NCBI GenBank assembly: GCA_945873955.1
Contig: CAMCFA010000001.1
Location: forward strand, 186,001-250,000
Direction of reading: 5' to 3'
From: an uncultured Clostridia bacterium
GTDB taxonomy: Bacteria > Bacillota > Clostridia > Oscillospirales > Ruminococcaceae
Length of the DNA: 64,000 nt
This document shows, piece after piece, positions 19,063-27,418 of the stretch. Each line of letters starts with the position of its first letter. Positions within the stretch are counted from its first letter, which is position 1. A program made the position numbers and the translations under genes. The notes under the pieces were generated by a model. That model worked only from the letters and a program-made list of their open reading frames with translations, was not told the origin of the DNA and did not search any database.

Positions 19063-20088
19063 TTGGATATAAAGAACACCATTGCCCGTTTGACTGCGGC
19101 GACAGGAGTTTCTGGCTGCGAAAACGGCGCTACGGAGCTTGCGCTGTCGCTGCTGAAAGAGTACGCTCCGGACGCGGAGATCGACCGCAGCGGCAATGTT
19201 ACAGGTGTGATAGCTTCCGGCAGACCCGGCGCGAAAACACTCATGCTTGACGCGCATATAGACCAGATAGGCATGATAGTGACCGCCGTTGATAAGGACG
19301 GCTTTATTAAAGTAGGCTTCTGCGGCGGTGCAGATATGCGTATCATGCTTGCTCAGAGCGTTACTGTACATGGTTCTGAGCCTGTCCGCGGAGTGGTTTC
19401 GACACTGCCGCCGCATGTTTCCTCCGACCACAGCAAGGTGCCGGAGATCGGAGATATCTCAATAGACGTTGGCATGACGAAAGAGCAGGCAGAGAGGATC
19501 ATCAGACCCGGCGATAGAGTGACGGTAAACTCTGATTTCCGCGAGCTTTGCGGTGATGTGATTTCCGCTCCGTCGGTGGACGACCGAAGCGGCGTGTGTG
19601 CGATACTTGCGGCGCTGGATATGCTTAAAACCCGTGAATCAGCATACGATCTTGCAATTTGCTTTTCGGCGCAGGAGGAAACCGGAGAACGCGGCGTAAA
19701 GGGCGCTACCTATCGCCTTGCGCCGGACGAGGCTATCGCGGTGGACGTATCCTTTGGAAGGACTCCGGACAGCGTACCGCACGAAACGGCAGAGCTTGGC
19801 AGCGGCGTGATGATCGGAGCGTCTGCGGTTCTTGACCGCGGAATGACGGAGCGGCTGAAACATACGGCGAAGTGCTGTGATATCCCATATACAACAGAGG
19901 TCATGCCGTCCTCGACCGGCACAAACGCTGACTCTATCGCCGTGAGCCGCGGCGGTGTGAAGTGCTGTACCTTGTCGATACCGATACGTTACATGCACAC
20001 TCCGATAGAAACTGTTTCTATATCCGATATAGAAGCGACTGCAAGGCTGATCTGCGAATACGCCGCCGGAGGTGATAATAATGAGTAA
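19063..20088 (+). CDS. M42-family metallo-aminopeptidase (glutamyl aminopeptidase/endoglucanase-like), first copy
   Basis: The 341-residue protein has the dinuclear metal ligands of the M42 family: His65 and Asp67 in DAHIDQIG, the bridging aspartate in APSVDDRSG, the catalytic glutamate pair in AQEETGERG, the aspartate in AIAVDVSFG and the C-terminal histidine in RYMHTPIE. M42 enzymes are cytoplasmic, form large complexes and trim peptides. The start is TTG with a GAAAGGAA site 7 bases before it. Its end overlaps the second M42 gene by 8 bases. Confidence 0.9.
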   Translation: MDIKNTIARLTAATGVSGCENGATELALSLLKEYAPDAEIDRSGNVTGVIASGRPGAKTLMLDAHIDQIGMIVTAVDKDGFIKVGFCGGADMRIMLAQSVTVHGSEPVRGVVSTLPPHVSSDHSKVPEIGDISIDVGMTKEQAERIIRPGDRVTVNSDFRELCGDVISAPSVDDRSGVCAILAALDMLKTRESAYDLAICFSAQEETGERGVKGATYRLAPDEAIAVDVSFGRTPDSVPHETAELGSGVMIGASAVLDRGMTERLKHTAKCCDIPYTTEVMPSSTGTNADSIAVSRGGVKCCTLSIPIRYMHTPIETVSISDIEATARLICEYAAGGDNNE

Positions 20089-21103
20089 TATTACCGATAA
20101 ACTGCTCGAAATATGCGCTCTGGACGGCACTTCCGGTGACGAGGGAGTTGTTCGCGAGTATATCAGAGCCAGAATTACCGCCGACGAGTTTTTCGTTGAT
20201 AATCTTGGTAATCTAATAGTATTCAAAAAAGGGAGAAAGACCCCGAAAAACAAAATAATGTTTGCAGCCCACATGGACGAAGTAGGATTCATGGTGACAG
20301 ATATCACCTCTGAGGGATTTCTGCGGTTCGGCGCTGTCGGCGGTATCGACCCCAGAGTTGTGTTGGGACGCTCGCTGCGCTTCAAAAACGGAACTCTTGG
20401 AGTTGTCGGCACTAAAGCGGTACATCAGCAGTCCGCGGACGAGCGTAAAAAAGCGCCGGATTTCGGGGATATGCTGATAGATATCGGCGCTTCCGGGCGG
20501 GAGCAGGCGGAAAAGTATGTTCAGCCCGGCGACTGCGCTGTTTTTAACGCCGACGCATTCTGCTTCGGCGACGGCTTCATAAAAAGCAAGGCTATCGACG
20601 ACAGAGCAGGCTGTCTTATCATGATGGACATGATAAATGGCACGCCGGAATATGACGCATGGTATGTGTTCACTGTTCAAGAAGAGGTCGGCACACGGGG
20701 CGCAAAGGCTGCGGCTTTCACAGTTCAGCCGGATATCGCAGTAGTGCTGGAGTCCACTACTGCGTGTGACATCGCTGATACCTCCGGCGATAAACGGGTG
20801 TGCGAACTGGGCAAGGGCTGCGTTGTATCGTTTATGGACAGAGCGACGATTTATGACCGTGAACTGTACCAGCTCGCAAGGAAAACCGCCGATTCGCTTG
20901 GTATACCAAACCAGACCAAGACGCTGATTGCAGGGGGCAATGACAGCGGCGCGATCCATGTAAGCGCGGGAGGCGTCCGCACCTGTGCGCTTTCAGTGCC
21001 GTGCAGGTATCTTCATTCGCCGTCCTGCGTTATCAAGGAGAGTGACTATACCGCGACAGCAGCTTTTGCCGGAGCTGTCCTCAGCGCTTTTGCAGAGCTA
21101 TGA
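20081..21103 (+). CDS. M42-family metallo-aminopeptidase, second copy
   Basis: The 340-residue paralogue of the preceding gene carries the same ligands: His64 and Asp66 in AAHMDEVGF, the bridging aspartate in SKAIDDRAG, VQEEVGTRG, the aspartate in the LESTTACD segment, and RYLHSPS. The ATG at 20081 is preferred to the GTG at 20072, because the GTG is part of the GGAGGTGAT ribosome binding site. The two copies differ clearly, so they are not a recent duplication. M42 enzymes can form hetero-oligomers, which is possible here. Confidence 0.9.
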   Translation: MSNITDKLLEICALDGTSGDEGVVREYIRARITADEFFVDNLGNLIVFKKGRKTPKNKIMFAAHMDEVGFMVTDITSEGFLRFGAVGGIDPRVVLGRSLRFKNGTLGVVGTKAVHQQSADERKKAPDFGDMLIDIGASGREQAEKYVQPGDCAVFNADAFCFGDGFIKSKAIDDRAGCLIMMDMINGTPEYDAWYVFTVQEEVGTRGAKAAAFTVQPDIAVVLESTTACDIADTSGDKRVCELGKGCVVSFMDRATIYDRELYQLARKTADSLGIPNQTKTLIAGGNDSGAIHVSAGGVRTCALSVPCRYLHSPSCVIKESDYTATAAFAGAVLSAFAEL

Positions 21104-21804
21104 TAGAGCGGGTCTACGCGCCGGAGCAGTTTGTGGATATACCGCCGGGGGTTGAGTCCGACAAGATACTGGCGCTTTTTGCGGCATACGGCGGCGGGTA
21201 TGATTTCTGCCGGTTTTTCCGGCAGTCCGGCGAGGGAAGCACGTTTATCGGCGCGCTGGACGGTTCAGTTGTCCTTGCCGGCGCGGAGCAAGCGGATTTC
21301 CCGGAGCTGGCGCAGTTCCTCAGCGCACATGGATTTACCGACATGTTTTGTTCTGTTGAAGCAGGGGAACGGCTGAGAGATTTCCTACCCGGCGTTTATC
21401 ATCAGGTCGAACTCATGGAGCGTACAGGCGGAAATTCCGGCGAACTGCCACAGGAACGATCTCCCTCAAAAGTATGGGAGATTATCGGCAGCAGGTTTGA
21501 AATACCATTTGAACCGTGGTATCTTGACATGTCCCACCGTGTGCGGCATGGAGTTTCCCGCTGTTTTTCCGACGGAAAGGCTGCGCTGGTGCTTCAGCAC
21601 GATATAAACGGCGAAGTCCTGCTGTCGCAGGTATGCGTGAAACGTGAATACGAAGGACAGGGATTTGCCGGAGATCTTGTAAGAGCAGTATGCAGTGCTG
21701 TTTCGGGCGTTATCCATGTTATCTGCGAGGACGAAATTACTGGCTTTTACCGCAGGTGTGGATTCACAGAAGCGGGAAAGAAATATATTATCACGCGTAA
21801 CTGA
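21100..21804 (+). CDS. GNAT-family N-acetyltransferase (two-part protein)
   Basis: The 234-residue protein has an N-terminal region of about 120 residues without strong motifs and a C-terminal GNAT domain. The acetyl-CoA loop is visible as CVKREYEGQGFAGDLV (about residues 183-198), and FYRRCGFTEAGKKY is the usual C-terminal strand. Its ATG overlaps the stop of the second M42 gene (ATGA), so it is translated with it. The substrate is unknown. One idea is N-terminal or peptide acetylation linked to the peptidases, which is inference only. Confidence 0.78.
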   Translation: MIERVYAPEQFVDIPPGVESDKILALFAAYGGGYDFCRFFRQSGEGSTFIGALDGSVVLAGAEQADFPELAQFLSAHGFTDMFCSVEAGERLRDFLPGVYHQVELMERTGGNSGELPQERSPSKVWEIIGSRFEIPFEPWYLDMSHRVRHGVSRCFSDGKAALVLQHDINGEVLLSQVCVKREYEGQGFAGDLVRAVCSAVSGVIHVICEDEITGFYRRCGFTEAGKKYIITRN

Positions 21805-21880
21805 TGATAATATTGATAATATTTTGATGATTTTATTTAGTATTTGACAAAATATCTTTACAAAAAATCCAAAAACCTAC

Positions 21881-21909
21881 TTGAATTCTTAAAAGTTTTA
21901 TGTTATATT
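21881..21909 (+). promoter_or_regulatory. promoter of glgA
   Basis: TTGAAT (21881-21886), a 17-base spacer and TATATT (21904-21909) lie in a very AT-rich block. The roughly 90-base leader that follows includes a GC-richer part that can fold, then GGAGG before the ATG. Confidence 0.65.
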
Positions 21910-22007
21910 ATATATAAGCAATACTAAGTACGGCTGCATAGGCTCGCTGTAATGGCTTCGTTTGTGCTGTCGGCTGTATCAAGCTATAAATCGGAGGATT
22001 AATTATA

Positions 22008-23432
22008 ATGAGAATTCTTTATGCTGCAAGTGAAGCACGTCCTTTTGCCGCTTCCGGCGGTCTTGCCGATGTTGCAGGCTCTCTTCCTAAGGCACTTTGC
22101 GCTGCTGGACAAGAGGCTTGCGTTGTTATGCCGTATTATGTAAATCAGTTCAAGCCCGAACAGCGGGAGAAGATGAATTACATAACCAACTTCACCGTTC
22201 CTGTTGGTTGGCGCAGCCAGTACTGCGGTCTTTTCTCGCAGCAGGTGGACGGTGTTACATATTTCTTTATTGATAATGAGTACTATTTCAAGCGCGATAA
22301 CGGTCTGTACGGCTATTATGACGACGCTGAGAGATATGTATTTTTCAGCCGCGCGGTTCTGGAAATGCTCAGATATATCCACTTCCGCCCGCAGATAATT
22401 AATTCCAACGACTGGCAGTGCGCTCTTATTCCGGTTTATTATGATTTGTTCTACCGCAATCTCGGCGGCTGCTTTGATAACATTAAGCATGTGTTTACAA
22501 TCCACAATATCGGCTATCAAGGTCAATACGGTCTTGATCTGGTAAGAGATATTGTAGGTATACCTCCGCATAAGGTTAATATTATCGAATACGATCACGA
22601 TATCAACTTTATGAAGGGTGCTATTGAGGTCGCTGATAAGGTAACGACCGTATCTCCGACCTACGCAAAGGAAATACTGAATCCGTGGTTCTCTCACGGT
22701 CTTGACAGGATCCTTGTAAACAAGCAGTACAAGACCTGCGGCTTCTTGAACGGTATCGACACGAAGCTGTACAATCCGGAGACCGATAAGACTATCGCCG
22801 CTAATTTCAGCGCGAAGGATCACAAGGGCAAGGCTGCCTGCAAGAGCGCTATCTTCCAGGAATTCGGCATGCCGGAGTACAAGATCCCGCTGCTTGTAAT
22901 GATCTCAAGATTCGCAGACCACAAGGGCTTTGACCTTGTAAGAGCAGTGTTTGATGACATTATTGCAACTGATATACAGGTGGTTATTCTTGGTTCTGGC
23001 GAGAGCCAGTACGAAGAATTCTTCCAGAACATGCACTGGCGTTATCCGGATAAGGTAGGCTTCTACCGGGGCTTCAACAGCGGTCTGGCGACAAGACTGT
23101 ATGCCGGCGCGGATATGTTCCTAATGCCCTCTAAGAGCGAGCCTTGCGGACTTGCGCAGATGATCGCGGCGCGTTACGGTACTATTCCGATAGTTCGTTC
23201 TACCGGTGGTCTGAAGGATAGTATTATCGACGCTGGTGACAACGGTATTGGCTTTACGTTCCAAAGCTATAACGCTCACGATATGCTGGGCGCTATTCGT
23301 CGCGCAAAGGCTGCGTATGACAACCGCATGGCATGGGGCAAGCTTGTTACCCGCGCAATGAAGGCTGACTTTAGCTGGGAGCAGTCTGCAAAGCTGTATA
23401 TCGGGCTTTACAAGGAGCTTTGTGGAGAATGA
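22008..23432 (+). CDS. glgA: glycogen synthase (ADP-glucose type, GT5)
   Basis: The 474-residue protein is a GT5 glycogen synthase and has the length of E. coli GlgA. The C-terminal nucleotide-sugar site is clear in SKSEPCGLAQMIAARYG and VRSTGGLKDSI, and FTIHNIGYQGQYG is typical. At the N-terminus the usual K-x-G-G-L motif reads AASGGLADVAGSLP, so the conserved ADP-glucose-binding lysine (Lys15 in E. coli) is replaced by alanine. It is transcribed alone; no glgB, glgC or glgP lies next to it. GGAGG precedes the ATG. Confidence 0.93.
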   Translation: MRILYAASEARPFAASGGLADVAGSLPKALCAAGQEACVVMPYYVNQFKPEQREKMNYITNFTVPVGWRSQYCGLFSQQVDGVTYFFIDNEYYFKRDNGLYGYYDDAERYVFFSRAVLEMLRYIHFRPQIINSNDWQCALIPVYYDLFYRNLGGCFDNIKHVFTIHNIGYQGQYGLDLVRDIVGIPPHKVNIIEYDHDINFMKGAIEVADKVTTVSPTYAKEILNPWFSHGLDRILVNKQYKTCGFLNGIDTKLYNPETDKTIAANFSAKDHKGKAACKSAIFQEFGMPEYKIPLLVMISRFADHKGFDLVRAVFDDIIATDIQVVILGSGESQYEEFFQNMHWRYPDKVGFYRGFNSGLATRLYAGADMFLMPSKSEPCGLAQMIAARYGTIPIVRSTGGLKDSIIDAGDNGIGFTFQSYNAHDMLGAIRRAKAAYDNRMAWGKLVTRAMKADFSWEQSAKLYIGLYKELCGE

Positions 23433-23457
23433 TCCTGCGATACATGATATAATATTT

Positions 23458-23488
23458 GCGCCCTCTCCGGGAAAACGGGGGAGGGCGC
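23458..23488. terminator. hairpin terminator between convergent glgA and the Xer gene
   Basis: GCGCCCTCTCC (23458-23468) pairs with GGGGAGGGCGC (23478-23488). It lies between two convergent genes and can serve both. T-runs are poor on either side (ATTACATTTATT on the plus strand). Confidence 0.65.
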
Positions 23489-23495
23489 ATTACAT

Positions 23496-24545
23496 TTATT
23501 CGTCTTTCTTATCTTCTTTCTTTGTGCTGAGATCCGCCAGAGGATTTTTGCTCATTGCATTTTCCATTTGTTCGTTGGAAATATGTGTGTAGATTTGAGT
23601 GGTATTGAGATTCTCATGTCCCAATATCTCTTTCAGCACTCTGACGTCCACACCATTCTGATACATCAGCGTTGCGGCGGTATGACGCAGCTTGTGCACT
23701 GATAGTCCGCGGTTATCAAGCCCGCAGGATTTCAGACAATCCTCAACGATTTGCTGCACACGGCGGTTTGAAATTCTGGTGTTTCTCCGGCTGAGGAACA
23801 AAGCATCTGTCTTGGCAGTCTTACAGCGGTTACCGGCGGCAGCGCGCTTTTCATTATCTGTTTCTGAAAGGTTTAAGTAGTCGTTGTATGCATTCACGCA
23901 GGCTTCGTTGAGGTATACGATACGCTCCTTGTTGCCTTTGCCGAGTACTTTGAGCGTATAGACCTCATTACCGGAAGAATCCCGCGTTTTGCGAATATCT
24001 GATATGTTGATCCCGACCAATTCGCTCAATCGCAGCCCGCAGTTCAGAAAGAACGTTATAATGCAGTAATCGCGTTTCTGCGCCGGAGTATTTATATTAG
24101 TGAGCATTTCTACTGATTCGTCTAGTGTTAGATATTTCGGCAGCGCTTGTTTTGGTGTTGGCAGTTCAAGATTCGCAAGCGGATTGACTTCAAATAATCC
24201 CTTGTTATTTGTAAGGTACTTGAAGAACTGCCGCAATGCAACGCCTTTACGATAGCGGGCTTTCGGGTGATTGTCTTTTTCATTTTTAGTGAAAATTAGG
24301 AAGTCCTGCGCCATCATCAGATCTACTGATTTAATATCAGCCTCTGTGATGTCTGATATGTCGATTTTTTGGAAATCCGCAGGATCGTCAGATGCGCGAT
24401 GATTTCGTATTTTGAAATACCGGAAGAACGAGCGAAGATCCGTGTAATAATTCAGAACCGTCAGCTCCGAACGATTCTTTACCAATTGAAGATATACTAT
24501 GTAGTCTTTAAGAAGCTGCGGCGCATTATCATATTTGTTGTTCAT
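23496..24545 (-). CDS. XerC/XerD-type tyrosine recombinase
   Basis: The 349-residue protein has an N-terminal SAM-like DNA-binding domain (about residues 1-120) and a C-terminal catalytic domain. Catalytic residues are visible: Arg near 172 in CGLRLSEL, a lysine in KVLGKGNKERIV, His283 and Arg286 in HKLRHTAATL, a histidine in LGHENLNTTQIY and the nucleophile tyrosine of that same motif. It is about 50 residues longer than XerC or XerD, with extra charged inserts (about 225-245) and a charged tail. It may be the chromosomal dimer-resolution enzyme or a solitary integrase. No other mobile genes flank it. Its leader carries a 10-base palindrome (24610-24635). Confidence 0.87.
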   Translation of the reverse strand: MNNKYDNAPQLLKDYIVYLQLVKNRSELTVLNYYTDLRSFFRYFKIRNHRASDDPADFQKIDISDITEADIKSVDLMMAQDFLIFTKNEKDNHPKARYRKGVALRQFFKYLTNNKGLFEVNPLANLELPTPKQALPKYLTLDESVEMLTNINTPAQKRDYCIITFFLNCGLRLSELVGINISDIRKTRDSSGNEVYTLKVLGKGNKERIVYLNEACVNAYNDYLNLSETDNEKRAAAGNRCKTAKTDALFLSRRNTRISNRRVQQIVEDCLKSCGLDNRGLSVHKLRHTAATLMYQNGVDVRVLKEILGHENLNTTQIYTHISNEQMENAMSKNPLADLSTKKEDKKDE

Positions 24546-24609
24546 TGTATTAATCCTTTACGAGATTCTTTGATATAGGTTACTTCTTGTGAGATACCCC
24601 TTCTCATTA

Positions 24610-24635
24610 TTGCGTAAAATTTCCATTTTACGCAA
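24610..24635. repeat. perfect palindrome TTGCGTAAAA-N6-TTTTACGCAA in the Xer gene leader
   Basis: The arms at 24610-24619 and 24626-24635 are perfect 10-base inverted repeats around TTTCCA. The pairing can be extended by 1 base on each side inward. It lies about 30 bases after the expected transcription start of the Xer gene. A near copy with the same 6-base spacing occurs at 29856-29881 inside the his operon. Its role may be an RNA hairpin, an operator or a recombinase core site. Confidence 0.7.
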
Positions 24636-24669
24636 TTGCCTATGTTATCTTTTTGTACTCTATAAATAT

Positions 24670-24698
24670 ATTATACCGCACTTCCCCAATAATTTCAA
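24670..24698 (-). promoter_or_regulatory. promoter of the Xer recombinase gene
   Basis: On the minus strand TTGAAA, a 17-base spacer and TATAAT. The -35 box lies just after the T-run of the fba terminator. The leader before the ATG is about 120 bases. Confidence 0.75.
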
Positions 24699-24702
24699 GA
24701 TA

Positions 24703-24732
24703 GAAAAAACCCGCCGAGCAAAATCAGCGGGT
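24703..24732 (-). terminator. intrinsic terminator of fba
   Basis: On the minus strand ACCCGC, a loop and GCGGGT are followed by TTTTTTC, 19 bases after the fba stop. It is a classic Rho-independent terminator. Confidence 0.85.
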
Positions 24733-24750
24733 GTAATAATGTTTAAGAAA

Positions 24751-25614
24751 TCAAGCCTTGCCAACAGAACCGAACAGTTCCATCTTCTCCTTGACCTTAG
24801 CCTTGATAGCCTCGGTACCGGGAGCGAGAAGCTTTCTGGGGTCGAAGCCCTTGCCCTGAAGATCCTTGCCTTCTTCGATATACTTTCTGGTTGCTTCCTG
24901 GAATACGAGCTGGCACTCAGTGTTTACGTTGATCTTCGCAACGCCGAGAGAAATTGCCTTCTTGATCATATCGTCCGGGATACCTGTGCCGCCGTGAAGT
25001 ACGAGAGGCATATCGCCAACTTCTGCCTTGATCGCAGCCAGAGTGTCGAAAGACAGACCGGGCCAGTTTGCAGGATATTTTCCGTGGATATTACCGATAC
25101 CAGCAGCCAGCATTGTAACGCCGAGATCAGCAACCATCTTGCACTCCTTAGGATCAGCGCACTCGCCCATGCCAACTACGCCGTCCTCTTCGCCGCCGAT
25201 AGAGCCTACCTCAGCCTCAAGAGAAATGCCAAGAATATCGCAGGTGTTTACCAGAGCGGTGGTCTTTGCGATGTTCTCCTCGATCGGATAGTGAGAACCG
25301 TCGAACATGATGGAGGAGAAGCCTGCGTTGATACAAGCCTTTGCGCCCTCAAATGTGCCGTGGTCGAGGTGGAGAGCAACCGGTACAGTGATGTGCAGGT
25401 TCTCAATCATCCCCTTAACCATGCCAACAATGGTGGAATAACCGCACATATACTTGCCTGCGCCCTCGGAAACGCCGAGGATAACAGGTGACTTGCATTC
25501 CTCTGCGGTGAGAAGGATCGCCTTTGTCCATTCAAGGTTGTTGATGTTGAACTGACCAACAGCGTACTTGCCGTCGCGTGCCTTGTTCAGCATTTCTTTT
25601 GCAGAAACTAACAT
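24751..25614 (-). CDS. fba: class II fructose-1,6-bisphosphate aldolase
   Basis: The 287-residue enzyme splits fructose-1,6-bisphosphate in glycolysis and runs in reverse in gluconeogenesis. Zinc-ligand and substrate motifs are VALHLDHGTFEGAKACINAG, MFDGSHYPIEENI, EAEVGSIGGEEDG, LVLHGGTGIPDDM and KINVNTECQL. It is the 285-290-residue class IIA/B form typical of Firmicutes. It is a single-gene unit with its own promoter and terminator, as expected for a highly expressed glycolytic enzyme. A related tagatose- or ketose-bisphosphate aldolase is a less likely reading. Confidence 0.94.
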   Translation of the reverse strand: MLVSAKEMLNKARDGKYAVGQFNINNLEWTKAILLTAEECKSPVILGVSEGAGKYMCGYSTIVGMVKGMIENLHITVPVALHLDHGTFEGAKACINAGFSSIMFDGSHYPIEENIAKTTALVNTCDILGISLEAEVGSIGGEEDGVVGMGECADPKECKMVADLGVTMLAAGIGNIHGKYPANWPGLSFDTLAAIKAEVGDMPLVLHGGTGIPDDMIKKAISLGVAKINVNTECQLVFQEATRKYIEEGKDLQGKGFDPRKLLAPGTEAIKAKVKEKMELFGSVGKA

Positions 25615-25664
25615 TTTAAAAATCTCCTTTGAATTAATTACAGGATTAAAAATCCATTCAATTT

Positions 25665-25693
25665 ATTATAACGCATTTTCCCGAAAAAAGCAA
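25665..25693 (-). promoter_or_regulatory. promoter of fba
   Basis: On the minus strand TTGCTT, a 17-base spacer and TATAAT, 50 bases before the fba ATG. Confidence 0.7.
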
Positions 25694-25712
25694 TAACTTT
25701 TCAGAAAAATTT

Positions 25713-26459
25713 TTATAATATGCCGGAACTGTCCGTTTCTGATCCAACTTCAAGCGTGTAGCTGAAAATCTCGTCTGTCGGGACATTTTCAAAGGAACTG
25801 AATTCCTCGCGTTTGCGCATTTCATAATAGCTTTCCAGTATCGGAACTACGATACACACCAGAACAGTCATCACTGCGGCAATAATGATCACCACAATCT
25901 TCTGCTTTTTTGTCCATTTATGCGTAGGAACTGCGTCCTCTTTGACCTCAAAATGGCGTTTCTTGCCGGAGAAAGCGCTGCGGATAACGTAGGATTTCAG
26001 TTTATCATCGGCGGTTATTTTAACGCAGATATCCTTGTAACGCTTGTCTAGGGCTTCGGTCAGACTGTCTGACAGCTCGCCCAGAACGGAATTCACATAT
26101 TTAACGCTCTCCCCTGTTACCTTTGCAATCTGCTCCGGTTCAAGGTCGTTCTCCCAGTGGAGGTGGATTATCGACCTCACAATGAACGGTTTCTGGAGAA
26201 GCACCTCCAGAAGTGCCTGTTTCTTGGCGTCCAGCTCTACCCCGGTCAGCGTCACCGCCGAATCATTGCTGTCGGCTTCGCGGCAGAGCGGGCATTCTTT
26301 CAGGAGAAGGTCATACAGCGCTATGTTATCGGGATATTTCTCATATTCGGCGGTCATGCGGACGAATATTTCCTTTGCGGAATTGAAATCCTTAGTGGAT
26401 ATTAGCGCCAGCGCGTAGATATCGTCGCCGAAGTCATCTATCAGTTTTCTAATTTCCAT
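25713..26459 (-). CDS. sigma-70-like protein with a C-terminal membrane anchor
   Basis: From the ATG at 26459 the product has 248 residues. Residues 1-40 look like a degenerate sigma region 2 (DDIYALALISTKDFNSAKEI). Residues about 85-145 look like region 4 with an HTH (IIHLHWENDLEPEQIAKVTG, then SVKYVNSVLGELSD). A basic stretch leads into one membrane helix (about 186-208, IVVIIIAAVMTVLVCIVVPI) and a short acidic tail of about 40 residues outside. It resembles an ECF sigma factor tethered to the membrane, or a former sigma factor turned membrane protein. It starts 1 base after hisE and is the last gene of that unit. Family identity is inferred from the pattern only. Confidence 0.6.
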   Translation of the reverse strand: MEIRKLIDDFGDDIYALALISTKDFNSAKEIFVRMTAEYEKYPDNIALYDLLLKECPLCREADSNDSAVTLTGVELDAKKQALLEVLLQKPFIVRSIIHLHWENDLEPEQIAKVTGESVKYVNSVLGELSDSLTEALDKRYKDICVKITADDKLKSYVIRSAFSGKKRHFEVKEDAVPTHKWTKKQKIVVIIIAAVMTVLVCIVVPILESYYEMRKREEFSSFENVPTDEIFSYTLEVGSETDSSGIL

Positions 26460-26460
26460 T

Positions 26461-26787
26461 TCAAGTATTATGGTCGCTGACGTGGAACTGCTTGAGGTTG
26501 CCAATCTTTTTGCTGCGTTCGATCATTATCTTTTCGATGTCCTCAACGGTAACGCCGCGGTCAGCCATCATAACGATCATGTGATACAGCAGGTCGTTTA
26601 TCTCGTTGGCAAGTTCCTCCTTGTCGTTGTTCTTTGCCGCGATGACCATTTCGGTACATTCCTCGCCGCACTTTTTCAGTATCTTGTCGATCCCTTTATC
26701 AAAAAGGTAGCAGGTATATGACCCCTCCTGCGGGTTCGCGCGGCGGTCTACCACAACGTCATACATGTCTTTGAATGCGTCCATCAT
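26461..26787 (-). CDS. hisE: phosphoribosyl-ATP pyrophosphohydrolase
   Basis: The 108-residue protein carries out the second step of histidine synthesis, PRPP-ATP to PR-AMP. The MazG-like all-helical signatures are KKCGEECTEMVIAAKN and EEIANEINDL-like KEELANEINDLLYHMIVMM. It is separate from hisI, as in many Firmicutes. Two ATGs lie in tandem at 26787 and 26784 after GGAGAT. It follows the Ham1-like gene by 13 bases. Confidence 0.93.
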   Translation of the reverse strand: MMDAFKDMYDVVVDRRANPQEGSYTCYLFDKGIDKILKKCGEECTEMVIAAKNNDKEELANEINDLLYHMIVMMADRGVTVEDIEKIMIERSKKIGNLKQFHVSDHNT

Positions 26788-26800
26788 TGTTTGTATCTCC

Positions 26801-27418
26801 TTATAAATTTAATGCTTTTTTGAAAAAATCCTGCCAGCCGCCTGACCAGCATTCCTCCATTTCGTAGTCCTCCGGGGACAGGTCATAGTAGTACTTCCCT
26901 GTTCCTATGTGCAATGATATCCTGTCCAGCGGATAGCCTTCGACCTTTTCCGGGTGAGGTTTGTCGGTGAGAATAAAAGGATTGCCGGACAGAATGTCGT
27001 CCGTGCTTTCGATCACTTTTCCGTCCGCAAGCACCAAACAGACAGCGTTTCTGTACCTTGCAGTGAGTCCACCGTATTTCTTTGCAAGACCGCCATAATA
27101 TGCTGTTATCTCATCATTTGAAAGAGTTATACCACCAACACGCCGGACATTCACCCCCGGCTGGAGTTCGTCTGGTACATTGTCAAAATACAGTCCGCTG
27201 TCGCAGGAAAAAACCGGGATACCATAGAATTCAAAATATGCCATAGACTTTAAACGGGCGTTTTCAAGAGGAGAATTCCCGCACTCATTAACGCTCGGCG
27301 GCTTCAGCTCCATGTCGCACAATCCCAGCAGCTTTATTCCTAGAGATTCCACCGTACGTCGCATTGATACCAGCTTTGCAGGATTCCCTGTTCTGTACAG
27401 CAAGGTAAGCTGTTCCAT
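26801..27418 (-). CDS. Ham1/RdgB-like non-canonical purine NTP pyrophosphatase
   Basis: From the ATG at 27418 the product has 205 residues, the normal length for Ham1 proteins. The N-terminal YRTGNPAKLVSMRRTVESLG matches the T-x-N-x-x-K signature, and the family's FEENA region reads GNSPLENARLKSMAYF. CDSGLYFDNVPDELQPGVNV corresponds to the usual ADDSGLxVDAL region. RdgB proteins clear dITP and XTP from the nucleotide pool. This copy is divergent in several key positions, so another small nucleotide substrate is possible. Its start shares a base with the hisI stop (TAATG), which couples it to histidine genes. Confidence 0.72.
   Translation of the reverse strand: MEQLTLLYRTGNPAKLVSMRRTVESLGIKLLGLCDMELKPPSVNECGNSPLENARLKSMAYFEFYGIPVFSCDSGLYFDNVPDELQPGVNVRRVGGITLSNDEITAYYGGLAKKYGGLTARYRNAVCLVLADGKVIESTDDILSGNPFILTDKPHPEKVEGYPLDRISLHIGTGKYYYDLSPEDYEMEECWSGGWQDFFKKALNL

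Noticed and set aside
23496-24545. Xer gene as proof of an integrated element
   Set aside because: No direct repeats, tRNA gene, excisionase, relaxase or phage genes lie around it, so an integrated element is not supported.
26459-26504. Upstream TTG start of the sigma-like gene
   Set aside because: It would overlap hisE by 44 bases, begins with a low-complexity serine stretch and lacks a ribosome binding site; the ATG at 26459 follows hisE directly.
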